Source: JAWLDA01 sp041686855
GTDB taxonomy: Bacteria; Bacillota; Limnochordia; DTU080; RSA5
Assembly: GCA_041686855.1 (NCBI GenBank)
Contig: JAWLDA010000017.1
Span: 24,061-88,060, forward strand
DNA: 64,000 bases
Reading direction: 5' to 3'
Of this stretch, positions 33,061 through 42,348 are shown in pieces. Position 1 is the first letter of the stretch. Each line of letters begins with the position of its first letter. The notes beneath the pieces were generated by a model that made no database searches, was not told where the DNA came from, and worked only from the letters and a program-made list of their open reading frames with translations. The position numbers and the translations under genes were made by a program.

Positions 33061-35412
33061 TTGCGAAAACGTACCAGTATCTGCATCATCGTGTCTTTGC
33101 TCCTGCTTAGTATAGGTAGGTTTGGGAGCACCGCGATATCGGCCACTGAAAAAGCTTCATCGGTTCAGCATCTCTACGTGTTTTACGAGGCTCAGGGTAG
33201 CTCAGACGGCTCAAGCCCTGCGAACGCTGCTTTTTTCCGGGATACAAAGCTATGGGACCAGGTGCGAAGCAGCCTGGAAGTTGCTCCGGTCACTGTTAAC
33301 TTCTTGCCGGGGGAGTATATCTTCAGCTCAAATCGGAAGGATGGCCAGTTTCGAGGTACATTTAGACTTGAAAATATCGGACATCCCGAGCATCGATTGG
33401 TTATCCAAGGACTCAATAAGGAAGGCACCATCTTTAGAACGGACCCGGACGATCCCATTGACGATGCACTCGCCTTCGATATGTTTATCTTTGATGGCAC
33501 CAACGCTCTCATTCGCAACTTCCATTTCACGGGTGAGCAGTACGTAGACTATGTTACCAAGTTATACGGCTCCCATGTCACGTTAGCAGACTCCACCTTT
33601 ATCGATATGCCTCACGTCATCTATGGCGCCACCGGAACGCATTATGAGGATTCCGAGTATATCACCGTGCGGGACAGCGTGTTCATCCGCATCGGTTTTG
33701 ATTCACATGCCCACATGATGTATAACGCCTACGGCCCTCAACATGTGTATGTGGTCAATAACTACTTCGAAGACAGCTCCGGTGACTATGTTCGCTTTCG
33801 CGACAGAACCGACTATGCCGTAGTCTTTGGCAATACGTTCAAATCGACGGGAACCTACAGGAATACGAACAGAACCTTCATTACAGTGCCGCTGTTTAAC
33901 AACGACGATCCTGAGAACCCGGGCCCCAATGCGCGCTATGAAACCTTTGGCACACACATGCTGATAGCCAACAATACGTTCATTTACCCTGACGACGATT
34001 CACGTGGGTCACGTCAGACGTTTTACTTTCTGAATCAGGGTTATGACATTCCCCAGCGCCAGTATCTACTCAGTGTGGACGATGCCCACACCCTGATTCG
34101 CGGTACGGCTGAAGAGAAGAAGACACTCTTAAAAGAGCAACTCGGCATTGACGCCGACACAGTGTTCTATTACGGCAACAAGATTCGAGGTCGCCATTTC
34201 ACTAATTCCGTAGCCTACTATGCTTTCCCATCCTATGGAGCAGTAGACCGCGGCTGGGTCGATCCTATTGATATCACTGATGTGGTCGTTACCACCTCGG
34301 TGGCAGAGACAACTGAGGAAGCATTGGCTTTTTGGGACGAGTTCATTGAGAGCAAGCGCTTATTTGCAGCACCGCGAGAAGATTCTGCCTTAGATCAACC
34401 TGAGATCGCTGTGCAACTAAAGACGCCGGCTTTTACCGTGCAACAGGTTGCATTAGAGTTGGACGGCCAACCCCTGTACGAAGGTGACCAGATACCTACC
34501 AACGTGTTCTTGCGGACGGCTGAGTTGACCCCTGGGTCTCATCGACTCTCTGTGACCATGACAGACACCGCAGGCGACACCCATTCAGACGAGACTGTAT
34601 TCTTTGTGGAGTACTACGGCCTTACCCACACCGACCACACCGGTGTATCACATGATCACTATCGTGATATTACATGGGTCCCCAGGGTGAAAGGTGCGAT
34701 TGCGCTCAACTTCGCCAGCTTCATTTTGCCTGAAGAGTACAAAGGAGTCACGGTTCAAGTTGTGCCCCTCATTGGCGGAACACGTGGGCAAGCGACCACG
34801 ATTTTCACAAGTGACTCATTGCCCCAGAGTGTGAGCCTCGATACCTTGCAATTTGCTGATGGCGCCTATGATATCGACATCCTCACCACTACTACATTGG
34901 GAGCAAGCGACCGCCGCACGGTGCGCTTCGTCTTTAACAACTGGAGCATCCTAGAAGATCAGATTGAACCTCCGGCCACCCACTCTTGGTTTGGGCCATC
35001 CGACCGGCTCTTGGCGGTAGATCGCTCTGCAGGTTGGCAGTTTACGTCCCAAACTCCCGAAGCATTTTTCGGTGATGTCGACCGCATCAAACCGCACGCC
35101 AACTCCAGTGAGTATCTCACGTGGGAGCTCACTAATCTACACCACTTTGCGTTTACCGTATACGCCCACCCAGTCAAACCGGAGACCGGCATTCACCTAT
35201 CAGTCTCTGACGATGGACACACCTGGACCGACGTGCCATACGCCGTCAATTCACAGGAGCAACCAGGTGCCACTTGGTCAAAACTTCTATTAGAAGGTGT
35301 TGTACCGGCGGAGATTGATGCCCGGTTTATCAGGTTCAGCGTATCTACCGATGCCAACGCAGATGATGCTGTTGAACTAGGCCATGTCTTGCTATACGGC
35401 CATGTAAACTAG
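33061..35412 (+). CDS. Large secreted beta-helix protein with C-terminal discoidin-like module
   Basis: The 783-residue protein has a signal peptide (MRKRTSICIIVSLLLLSIG...) and a right-handed beta-helix from about residue 75 to 400, with coil motifs such as NALIRNFHFTGE, HVTLADSTFIDMP and HVYVVNNYFED, plus YAVVFGNTF. Two Ig-like domains follow (TVQQVALELDGQPLYEGDQIP and a second near VKGAIALNF), then a C-terminal module around THSWFGPSDRLLAVDRSAGW to HVLLYGHVN. That module and the Ig part are also found in the protein at 35858-38212. The helix resembles chondroitinase-B/alginate-lyase-like (PL6) proteins, but a catalytic Lys/Arg pair cannot be assigned. TTG start with GAGGAAG upstream. Confidence 0.7.
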   Translation: MRKRTSICIIVSLLLLSIGRFGSTAISATEKASSVQHLYVFYEAQGSSDGSSPANAAFFRDTKLWDQVRSSLEVAPVTVNFLPGEYIFSSNRKDGQFRGTFRLENIGHPEHRLVIQGLNKEGTIFRTDPDDPIDDALAFDMFIFDGTNALIRNFHFTGEQYVDYVTKLYGSHVTLADSTFIDMPHVIYGATGTHYEDSEYITVRDSVFIRIGFDSHAHMMYNAYGPQHVYVVNNYFEDSSGDYVRFRDRTDYAVVFGNTFKSTGTYRNTNRTFITVPLFNNDDPENPGPNARYETFGTHMLIANNTFIYPDDDSRGSRQTFYFLNQGYDIPQRQYLLSVDDAHTLIRGTAEEKKTLLKEQLGIDADTVFYYGNKIRGRHFTNSVAYYAFPSYGAVDRGWVDPIDITDVVVTTSVAETTEEALAFWDEFIESKRLFAAPREDSALDQPEIAVQLKTPAFTVQQVALELDGQPLYEGDQIPTNVFLRTAELTPGSHRLSVTMTDTAGDTHSDETVFFVEYYGLTHTDHTGVSHDHYRDITWVPRVKGAIALNFASFILPEEYKGVTVQVVPLIGGTRGQATTIFTSDSLPQSVSLDTLQFADGAYDIDILTTTTLGASDRRTVRFVFNNWSILEDQIEPPATHSWFGPSDRLLAVDRSAGWQFTSQTPEAFFGDVDRIKPHANSSEYLTWELTNLHHFAFTVYAHPVKPETGIHLSVSDDGHTWTDVPYAVNSQEQPGATWSKLLLEGVVPAEIDARFIRFSVSTDANADDAVELGHVLLYGHVN

Positions 35413-35596
35413 GATCCAGAACCCCGCTCTTGAATCATGGTCAAGTACGAGACTCTGCAAACGATGGCGTAGCCGTAATCGCTCATGGTTCGAAGTTTGT
35501 GGTGGGCTTTTAGGAGGAAGATGGGCATTACCGGTGTGCTTACGCTAACCCTTGATGGATGGAGTGCCTGCCCGCACTGACGAGGCCTATAGCAAG

Positions 35597-35694
35597 TGGC
35601 GGGAGTAGATGGGAATCGAACCCACCGGTCGACGCATAACGCCGACCCTGCGGTTTTGAAGACCGAGGGGGCCACCAGGCCCTCATCTACTCCC
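35597..35694 (-). tRNA. selC: tRNA-Sec (anticodon TCA)
   Basis: On the minus strand the gene runs from GGGAGTAG to CTACTCCC (8-bp acceptor stem), discriminator G at 35600 and an encoded CCA at 35599-35597. The body is 95 nt, as usual for selenocysteine tRNA. A long D-stem (GGGCC-TGGT-GGCCC), the anticodon loop CTTCAAA with TCA, a long variable arm (GGTCG ... CGACC) and a T-loop TTCGATT are all present. It decodes UGA in selenoprotein mRNAs together with SelB, after SelA converts its seryl group; both genes lie about 9-11 kb to the right. Confidence 0.95.
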
Positions 35695-35740
35695 ATGTGT
35701 GGGGTTTCAAGCTGCGCATCGAATATCATTAGGATATCCA

Positions 35741-35775
35741 GAACACTGTGGGAGTACGGGCCACCCACGGTGTTC
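35741..35775 (-). other. Leader hairpin upstream of tRNA-Sec
   Basis: On the minus strand GAACACCGTGGG pairs with CCCACAGTGTTC (11 of 12 bp) around an 11-nt loop. It lies between the promoter and the tRNA 5' end and would be part of the precursor transcript, perhaps as a processing signal. Confidence 0.5.
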
Positions 35776-35791
35776 TTGGCTCGCAACCTTC

Positions 35792-35800
35792 ATTATAGCA
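35792..35800 (-). promoter_or_regulatory. Extended -10 promoter of tRNA-Sec
   Basis: TGCTATAAT on the minus strand (TATAAT at 35792-35797) is a consensus extended -10 element, 98 bases upstream of the mature tRNA. No consensus -35 is seen; TTGCAT at 15 nt spacing is the best match. Confidence 0.6.
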
Positions 35801-35857
35801 CACAATTCAACCATGCAACGCCCGGCCGTTGCTCGAATCCCGTTCCCGTGGTCCTAC

Positions 35858-38212
35858 TTATTTCAACCCCACAAACTTCACGCTCCCAACCTGGACGTCC
35901 ACTCCTGGCGCGGTCCCCCGGAGCATGAGCCGGAAATGGGTCACCTCCGGCCAGTCGAGAATTCCACTGTACGTGATGCGGTACCATCCCCCCGCCGAGC
36001 GTTCGCCGACCTCCGTGACGAAGGGGAGCGTCGTCCACTCCTCACCGTCGGTTGAGGCACTCAGACTCACCACATCGTCGAGGGAATCCTGCCGTGCGTA
36101 AAGCGTCACCATGTACTCCCTGAGACGAGGCGTCTCCCACACGAGATACTCTCGTGTCGTGCTCTCTTGACGCACTTTCCGGTGGTGGTCCCCAAAGAAA
36201 TCAGACGCATTCTCCGATACATAAGTCCACCCTTCCGACTCTTCGCTGGTCTTGGAGAGGTCGACCGTGCCAAACCAACCGCTCGACACAATCGGCGCAC
36301 GCACCTCGTCCAGTAGGTCCCAAAAGTTGTCTGTCCGAAACGTGACAACCTCTTCATTGCGGTTTTCGAGGCCACTTGCGTGAACCGAGTCCACCACGAC
36401 CTTAAACTCATGCATCCCGTTGGGAAGGGCGAGCGTGTCGTAGCTCACATCCTCCGGACTCGGCAACGCGTCTCCACGGTAGATGCTCTCGTCGTTGATC
36501 AGGAGCTCCAGACGACTCAGGCGCCATCCGTCAGGGAGCACCAGGTCAAACTCAGGGGTGAACATCCCACGCAGAGTTACAGGGCGCTCGGCCTTTTGGG
36601 GAACGTGTACATGCACTCTCGGAGCGGCGGCCGGCACCTTGGCCCGCCACTCGTCCAGCCGGCTATTCCACGTCTCCAAGGGGATCGTGATCGTGGTCGG
36701 CCTGCCAAAGGCGGCAAGCAGATTCCCCACGTTAATACCGTCGAGGTACACGTTGTCTTGGGGTCGGATACCCTCAAAATAGTAATCACCACGGCGCACA
36801 TCATTGTCGTAGATCTCGTAATCGTGCAACCAGCCTTTGTAGAGCTCGCCGTGCCGGTCATTGCCACCGGCCCACCGGCGCAAGGCGATCCCCCACGCCG
36901 ACGTATCAACGACATTGCCCGAGATCACCCCGTGCCCCGTAAACATGTGAATCCCACGAACTCCGTTGACGATCGTATTATCCTGAATCACGACGGCGCC
37001 ACTCATCTCCTGAGCGTGCTGAAAGATCATGCCGATCCCCATGGGATTCTCATTATCAAAGTGTGAATCATGGACGTAGTACGAGCCGCCCCGCGAGTCC
37101 ATCGAGTGTCGATTGCGGTAAAATTTGCTGAATGCAACCTCGGCGTACCCGCCTTGGCCCAGAACGACCCCGTAGCCCAAGCCGGTGCGGACGTTCTCCC
37201 CAATGTAACTGTGATGGACGAACGCATCGGCGCTGGATCCGTGGACGAGGATCGCCGCGTAGGGGAATCCGGTAATCGAGATATTGTCGATCTCGGTCTT
37301 ATGTTGAATCTCAATGCCCCGCGCCGTCGGCTTGTAGTACGCCGTCGCAATCGTCTCGCCGTCCTTCTCGATGAACCCCGTCAAGGGACCCGTCTCCGTG
37401 TCGGGACCGATGATGGTGAGTCCGCTAAGTCGCGTGTTTGGCCCCATGGTGATTAGCCCAAACGTCGAGAGCGCACTTGGAACCTCGTCAATCGGTAAGG
37501 TCCGCAGGATCGTCTCGTCCCTCAAACCAAATAGCGTCACACCTGCAGGCACAAGAATCATCGACCGCGATCGTCCGTACATCTCAGGATCGTCAAAAAA
37601 GTACTCTCCGGGAGGAAGATAGACGAGGTCGCCGGGCTCGGCCTGCTCCAACGTGTCGAGGAGGGACGCCACACTTCCCGGCTCGACCACGTGCGTTGCG
37701 TCGGCGGGTTTGGGCGTCAACGTGTACCCTTCCCCTCCACCCATAGGCAAGGCCTCGCCGAGCCGGGGATCCATCTTGGGCGTGGGCAGCGGGTACGGAA
37801 CGGAGCGGAACTCCTCAACGCTCACGTCACCGTTCTGCCTGTCTCTGTCCTGAACGTCTCTGTCCTGAACGTCTCTGTCCTGAACGTCTCTGTCCTGCAC
37901 GCCTCCGTCCTCGATCCGTACAACTCGTTCCGCCGGCAAGAATGACGTCTCCGACTTGGTCGGAACGAGTCGGTACTCTCCCGCGGGAACGCCGCCAAAT
38001 CGGAACGTGCCATCAGCCGCGCTTTGCGCCTCCCGGCGCAGCCCATTCCCGTCCAGCAAGACCTTGGCGCCCTCAACGGGCTCACCAAATTGTGTGAGCG
38101 CTCCTGAAACCGCAAATCCCTCAGCCGCAACGACACTCCCTACACCCACGAGGATAAAGACTCCCACCAAAAGCGTGATCGTTGCACCGAAGAGGTTTTG
38201 GCCGACCTTCAT
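35858..38212 (-). CDS. Large secreted beta-helix protein with VQDRD repeats and C-terminal discoidin-like module
   Basis: The 784-residue protein has a signal peptide (MKVGQNLFGATITLLVGVF..., cleavage near VVAAEG), a carboxypeptidase-regulatory-like domain (GALTQFGEPVEGAKVLLDG to VRIED), a charged linker with four tandem VQDRD units, then a beta-helix (about 195-500) with coils such as SGLTIIGPDTE, IDNISITGFPYAAILVHG and VIQDNTIVNGVRGI. Two Ig-like domains and a C-terminal module (SSGWFGTVDLSKTSEESEGW to GSVKFVGLK) are shared with 33061-35412. Probably an exported polysaccharide-binding or lyase-like protein. ATG at 38212 has GAGGTG seven bases upstream and is preferred over upstream in-frame ATGs that would extend the signal. 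Confidence 0.75.
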   Translation of the reverse strand: MKVGQNLFGATITLLVGVFILVGVGSVVAAEGFAVSGALTQFGEPVEGAKVLLDGNGLRREAQSAADGTFRFGGVPAGEYRLVPTKSETSFLPAERVVRIEDGGVQDRDVQDRDVQDRDVQDRDRQNGDVSVEEFRSVPYPLPTPKMDPRLGEALPMGGGEGYTLTPKPADATHVVEPGSVASLLDTLEQAEPGDLVYLPPGEYFFDDPEMYGRSRSMILVPAGVTLFGLRDETILRTLPIDEVPSALSTFGLITMGPNTRLSGLTIIGPDTETGPLTGFIEKDGETIATAYYKPTARGIEIQHKTEIDNISITGFPYAAILVHGSSADAFVHHSYIGENVRTGLGYGVVLGQGGYAEVAFSKFYRNRHSMDSRGGSYYVHDSHFDNENPMGIGMIFQHAQEMSGAVVIQDNTIVNGVRGIHMFTGHGVISGNVVDTSAWGIALRRWAGGNDRHGELYKGWLHDYEIYDNDVRRGDYYFEGIRPQDNVYLDGINVGNLLAAFGRPTTITIPLETWNSRLDEWRAKVPAAAPRVHVHVPQKAERPVTLRGMFTPEFDLVLPDGWRLSRLELLINDESIYRGDALPSPEDVSYDTLALPNGMHEFKVVVDSVHASGLENRNEEVVTFRTDNFWDLLDEVRAPIVSSGWFGTVDLSKTSEESEGWTYVSENASDFFGDHHRKVRQESTTREYLVWETPRLREYMVTLYARQDSLDDVVSLSASTDGEEWTTLPFVTEVGERSAGGWYRITYSGILDWPEVTHFRLMLRGTAPGVDVQVGSVKFVGLK
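37841..37900 (-). repeat. 15-bp tandem repeat inside the beta-helix gene
   Basis: Three exact copies of GTCTCTGTCCTGAAC and a fourth with one change follow one another, with a degenerate fifth at 37901-37915. The period is five codons, so copy number can vary without frameshift; it encodes VQDRD repeats in the linker. Confidence 0.9.
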
Positions 38213-38279
38213 ATCGATCCACCTCGTCTCTTTCATCCTATTTGGAAATAATAGGACACGAGACGCCATTATCCTTCGT

Positions 38280-40826
38280 TTACCTACGCCCTCGAGTGCG
38301 CCGTGTGGGCTCTGCCGTCAACGGGTCCTCGGGCCAGGGGTGCTTAGGATACCGGCCCTTTAACTCCTTGCGCACCTCAAAGTACGCCTCTCGCCAAAAG
38401 CTCGCAAGGTCTTGCGTCACCTGAACCGGTCGCTGTGCTGGGGAGAGGAGCTGGATGCTCAGCGGGACCCTCCCCTGACCGACACCCGGTGTCTCCTGAA
38501 GCCCAAACAACTCCTGAAGCCGTACCGCGATGGCAGGTCGCTCTGGGTCGCTGTAATCGATCGGTATGCGAGATCCGCTCGGCGCTTGAAAGTGGGTCGG
38601 CGCCCATACTTCAAGCCGCTGCCTTTGTTCCCAACTCAATGAGGCCTGCAGAATATCCACCAGATTGAGGTGCTGCAGATCCTCCTTACCGCTCATTCCC
38701 ACAAGGAAGGGCCCGAGCCACTCGGTCAACGTCCTGGTGAGGGCGGCATCCCGTACGTCGGGCCAATCGTGCTGCTGCGCGTGCATAAAGATGAGTCGCT
38801 GTTGTAGCTGACGCGCGCCCTTGGTCCATGGCAAGATCCCCAGTCCTTGGGAGGCGATCCCTTCGAGCAACGCCCTCGAGACGGCGTCAGGCTCCGGATC
38901 GGTGAGCGGTTTCTCATTCAAAACGAGCGCCCCGAGGCGCTTGAGCCTGCGGGCCCGCACTGCTTGAGCGGCTGAGTCCCACGCTACGTTGCTCTCCACC
39001 TCGATCTGCTTTTGGAAATGCTGTTCCAGCGCCGTCAAGGTGATCGGAGCAGCAAGCACGATGCGACTGTTGGCTCCGCGGTCGTCCAACTCGGCGACCG
39101 CAAGGTACTCACTCTCCTGCAGCGGCTGCTGTTCAGACACGATGGCGCCCCGCCCGTTGCTCAGGAGAAACCCACCTGCGGGCCGGCGCTGCGCGATACG
39201 ATCGGGATAGGCGAAGGCCACCAAAAGTCCGCAGTGAGCCGGCTCGTCCCCGTGATCCCCATCGAGTTCAGCCCCCCTGGCCTGCCGAGGCAGTTTCTCC
39301 ATCAGGTTCTGGGCCTCTGCCAGCGTCGCCTGTCGCACCGCCGGATCAACCCACGCCATTCCCGTGGCCGTCCGCACCGTCTCGCCCCGACGACCTGCGT
39401 GAAGCGCCTCTAAGCGCAGGCGCATGTCCACGTCATCGACCCGCGTCTCACTGCGCAGGAGGTCACGATTGGAAAGGAGCGCCGCCAACTCACACGCCGC
39501 CCGGCCCAGTCCCAGCGGAGCTGAGCGCAGAATCATGTGCGCCAACCGGGGGTGGAGCCCCATCGCCGCCATGTTGCGTCCGTGCTCCGTTACAGCGCCG
39601 TCCTTTGTGAGTGCGTCGAGCCTGCGCAGGAGCTCTACGGCCTGTTCGTACGCCGACCGGGGCGGTGTGTCGATCCACAAGAGCTCATCTGGATCTCTGA
39701 CTCCCCACACGGCAAGTTCAAGAGCGAGCGAAGCCAAATCGCTTTGGAGTATCTCTGGAATGGAGTGCCCCGGTCGCGCTCTGTGCTCGCTTTCGGTCCA
39801 GAGTCGGTAGCAGACGCCAGGTCCCAGGCGACCGGCCCGCCCCCGCCGCTGGTCAGCGCTGTCTGCCGCCACCGGGATCGTCTCCAACCGCGTCATGCCG
39901 GTCCGCGGGGAGAATCGAGGCACCCGAGCCAACCCACTGTCGATCACGACCCGGACGCCTTCGACGGTAAGGCTGCTCTCGGCAATATTTGTTGCGAGCA
40001 CAACCTTGCGCTCGCCGGAAGAACTGGGTGCAATCGCCGCGTCTTGTTCGGTTTGGGAGAGGCTGCCGTGCAGCGCTGCCAATCGCACACCCTTGAGGGC
40101 GCCTCCCATGGTAGCGGCGAGGCGATTCATCACCCGCCTAATCTCCCCCATCCCCGGCAGGAAGACCAACACATCGCCGCTCGTCTCCTCGAGGGCGTCC
40201 ACTACAGCACTGGCGACGACTCCCTCTAGGCGCCGGTCACCGGCGGGCCGCTCGAGGTAGTGGGTCTGGACCGGGTAGCTTTGCCCCTCGCTCTTGATGA
40301 CCGGGACTTCGCCAAGGACGCCGACGACGGATTCGACATCGAGGGTCGCAGACATGACGAGGACTCGGAGATCGTCTCGTAGGATGGATTGAGACTGTAA
40401 CGTAAGGGCCAGACCGAGGTCAGAGTGGAGATTGCGCTCGTGGAACTCATCAAAGATGACAAGGCCCACCCCCTCGAGGGCGGGATCCGCCTGGAGGAGG
40501 CGCGTCAACACCCCTTCCGTCACTACTTCCACCCTCGTCCGCGGCCCAACGCGCGTCTCCATCTTGACGCGGTAGCCAACGCTCTCCCCTACGCGCTCAC
40601 CGAGGGAGGCAGCCATAAAGCGGGCGGCGGTCCGAGCAGCCAGGCGGCGGGGCTCCAGCATCACGATCCGCTGGTCTGCCAACCACGATTCTTGAAGAAG
40701 CGCCAAGGGGACACAGGTGGTCTTACCGGCTCCGGGGGGCGCGACCAGGACGACGTTCGACGAAGTGTGTAACGCGGCGCTCAACTTTGGCAGGACCTGA
40801 TTGATCGGTAACGATACATCTCTCAT
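38280..40826 (-). CDS. hrpB: ATP-dependent helicase HrpB
   Basis: The 848-residue DEAH-box-type helicase has Walker A APPGAGKTT (about 29-37), motif II DEFH in VIFDEFHERN, motif III SATL, motif V/VI region ATNIAESSLTVEGV and QRRGRAGRLGPG, followed by the HA2/winged-helix region and the HrpB-specific C-terminal domain ending with SIQLLSPAQRPVQVTQDLASFW and YPKHPWPEDP, which is a diagnostic closing segment. Length fits the family (about 820-850). The natural ATG is taken as 40826; the frame is open to 40925 but the helicase core would then have an unneeded lead. Cellular role of HrpB is poorly defined (RNA processing in some bacteria). Confidence 0.95.
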   Translation of the reverse strand: MRDVSLPINQVLPKLSAALHTSSNVVLVAPPGAGKTTCVPLALLQESWLADQRIVMLEPRRLAARTAARFMAASLGERVGESVGYRVKMETRVGPRTRVEVVTEGVLTRLLQADPALEGVGLVIFDEFHERNLHSDLGLALTLQSQSILRDDLRVLVMSATLDVESVVGVLGEVPVIKSEGQSYPVQTHYLERPAGDRRLEGVVASAVVDALEETSGDVLVFLPGMGEIRRVMNRLAATMGGALKGVRLAALHGSLSQTEQDAAIAPSSSGERKVVLATNIAESSLTVEGVRVVIDSGLARVPRFSPRTGMTRLETIPVAADSADQRRGRAGRLGPGVCYRLWTESEHRARPGHSIPEILQSDLASLALELAVWGVRDPDELLWIDTPPRSAYEQAVELLRRLDALTKDGAVTEHGRNMAAMGLHPRLAHMILRSAPLGLGRAACELAALLSNRDLLRSETRVDDVDMRLRLEALHAGRRGETVRTATGMAWVDPAVRQATLAEAQNLMEKLPRQARGAELDGDHGDEPAHCGLLVAFAYPDRIAQRRPAGGFLLSNGRGAIVSEQQPLQESEYLAVAELDDRGANSRIVLAAPITLTALEQHFQKQIEVESNVAWDSAAQAVRARRLKRLGALVLNEKPLTDPEPDAVSRALLEGIASQGLGILPWTKGARQLQQRLIFMHAQQHDWPDVRDAALTRTLTEWLGPFLVGMSGKEDLQHLNLVDILQASLSWEQRQRLEVWAPTHFQAPSGSRIPIDYSDPERPAIAVRLQELFGLQETPGVGQGRVPLSIQLLSPAQRPVQVTQDLASFWREAYFEVRKELKGRYPKHPWPEDPLTAEPTRRTRGRR

Positions 40827-40957
40827 GCCACATGAGTTATCCGCCGGATACAGTGAATTCCTCTCATCTTCGCTATGCTGGCTTGATTTGGAGGTAAAAT
40901 TGCCTTCGCCGTGAACTTTATGCATCTGGTAGCATGAAGCATCTGGGAGGGATCGTC

Positions 40958-42313
40958 GTGACCGTCACGCTGAACGCAAAAGAGACTGGGTATCGCGGGA
41001 TTTGGTATATGAACCAACCCTCCAACGACGAGTACGTCTATAAGTACAGCGGGGGGCTCGGCACCTACCCGGCCAACCATCAACCGTTCGCCGTCTACCG
41101 GCCTGAGGTGAATAAGACTTTCTTTTGTTACGGTGGCACGACCGCGTCCAGCAACACCGAGCTGGTGCACATGGTCTCCTACTACGACCACGATCGCGGC
41201 GTCGTTCCCCGACCGACCCTCCTCCTCAACAAGGAGACGTCCGACGCGCACGACAACCCCGTCATCTCCGTCGACGCCGACGGGTACGTGTGGATCTTCT
41301 CAACGTCGCACGGCCTAAGTCGCCCATCCTACGTGCACAAAAGCCGGCGTCCTTACGAGATTGACGCCTTCGACCCTGTTGAGGCCGTCTACGTGGACGC
41401 AGAAGGACGGGAGCTCCCCCTTGACAACTTCTCGTACATGCAGGTGTGGCCCACAACGGACGGCTTCCTCTGCTTTTTTACAAAGTACAAATTCCCCGCC
41501 GACCGTACGACGGTCTTTATGAGGAGTCGCGACGGCGTCCACTGGTCCCCGTGGCAGCGTTTGGCGGCGATTCATCAAGGGCACTATCAGACCAGCGCCC
41601 TCGGCGACCGCCGAGCAGGCACCGCTTTTAACTACCACCCCAACGGCCTGGGGCTCAACTACCGGACCAACCTCTACTATTTAGAGACAACAGATGGCGG
41701 CGAGAGCTTTCAGGCAGCCGACGGGACACCGTTGGAGCTCCCGCTCACGGAAGTGAAGAACGCCGCCCTAGTGCGCGACTACGAAGCCGAAGGTCTAAAG
41801 GTGTACATCAACGATGTCGCCTACGACGAGCACGACCATCCGGTGATTCTTTACGTAACCAGCACAGGGTACGAAGCGGGTCCCAAAAACGATCCACGTA
41901 CCTGGACGTTGGCGCGCTGGACGGGTGAGCGTTGGGAGTTCCACGAGGCCGTGACCTCAGACAGCAACTACGACATGGGCTCGCTCTACATCGACGACGG
42001 CATCTGGCGCATTGTAGGACCAACCGAGAAAGGGCCGCAACCGTACAATCCTGGTGGCGAGGTCGCGCTGTGGCGCTCCTCGGATCAGGGCCGGAGCTGG
42101 AGACGCGAGAAGCAGATGACATCGGGGAGTGAGCGCAACCACACCTATGTGCGACGACCGCTCAACGCCCACCCAGACTTCTACGCCCTGTGGGCTGACG
42201 GCCACGCACGCCAGCCGTCGGAATCGTGCCTCTATATGTGCGACCGAGCGGGGACCGTCAAGATGCTGCCTCGGGAGATGACGAGCGACTTTGCAGAGCC
42301 GACGCTGGTTTGA
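40958..42313 (+). CDS. BNR_4 seven-bladed propeller protein (PL24/PL25-like)
   Basis: The 451-residue protein begins TVTLNAKETGYRGIWYMNQPSNDEYVYKYSGGLGTYPANHQPFAVY and continues with VISVDADGYVWIFSTSHGLSRPSYVHKS and SRDGVHWSPWQRL, a pattern of the BNR_4 family that includes ulvan lyases of families PL24/PL25 and many uncharacterised proteins. No signal peptide is present. GTG at 40958 is chosen because GGGAGG lies seven bases upstream; the in-frame ATG at 40934 lacks a ribosome-binding site. It is divergent from hrpB and 35 bases before the aldo-keto reductase, likely forming an operon with it for catabolism of an acidic sugar (inference). Confidence 0.7.
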   Translation: MTVTLNAKETGYRGIWYMNQPSNDEYVYKYSGGLGTYPANHQPFAVYRPEVNKTFFCYGGTTASSNTELVHMVSYYDHDRGVVPRPTLLLNKETSDAHDNPVISVDADGYVWIFSTSHGLSRPSYVHKSRRPYEIDAFDPVEAVYVDAEGRELPLDNFSYMQVWPTTDGFLCFFTKYKFPADRTTVFMRSRDGVHWSPWQRLAAIHQGHYQTSALGDRRAGTAFNYHPNGLGLNYRTNLYYLETTDGGESFQAADGTPLELPLTEVKNAALVRDYEAEGLKVYINDVAYDEHDHPVILYVTSTGYEAGPKNDPRTWTLARWTGERWEFHEAVTSDSNYDMGSLYIDDGIWRIVGPTEKGPQPYNPGGEVALWRSSDQGRSWRREKQMTSGSERNHTYVRRPLNAHPDFYALWADGHARQPSESCLYMCDRAGTVKMLPREMTSDFAEPTLV

Positions 42314-42348
42314 TCGACGGGTTCCTACACACTGAGGAGGCAAACGAA

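Noticed and set aside
35409..35786. A 125-codon minus-strand frame over tRNA-Sec
   Set aside because: It is a by-product of reading through the tRNA gene and its leader.
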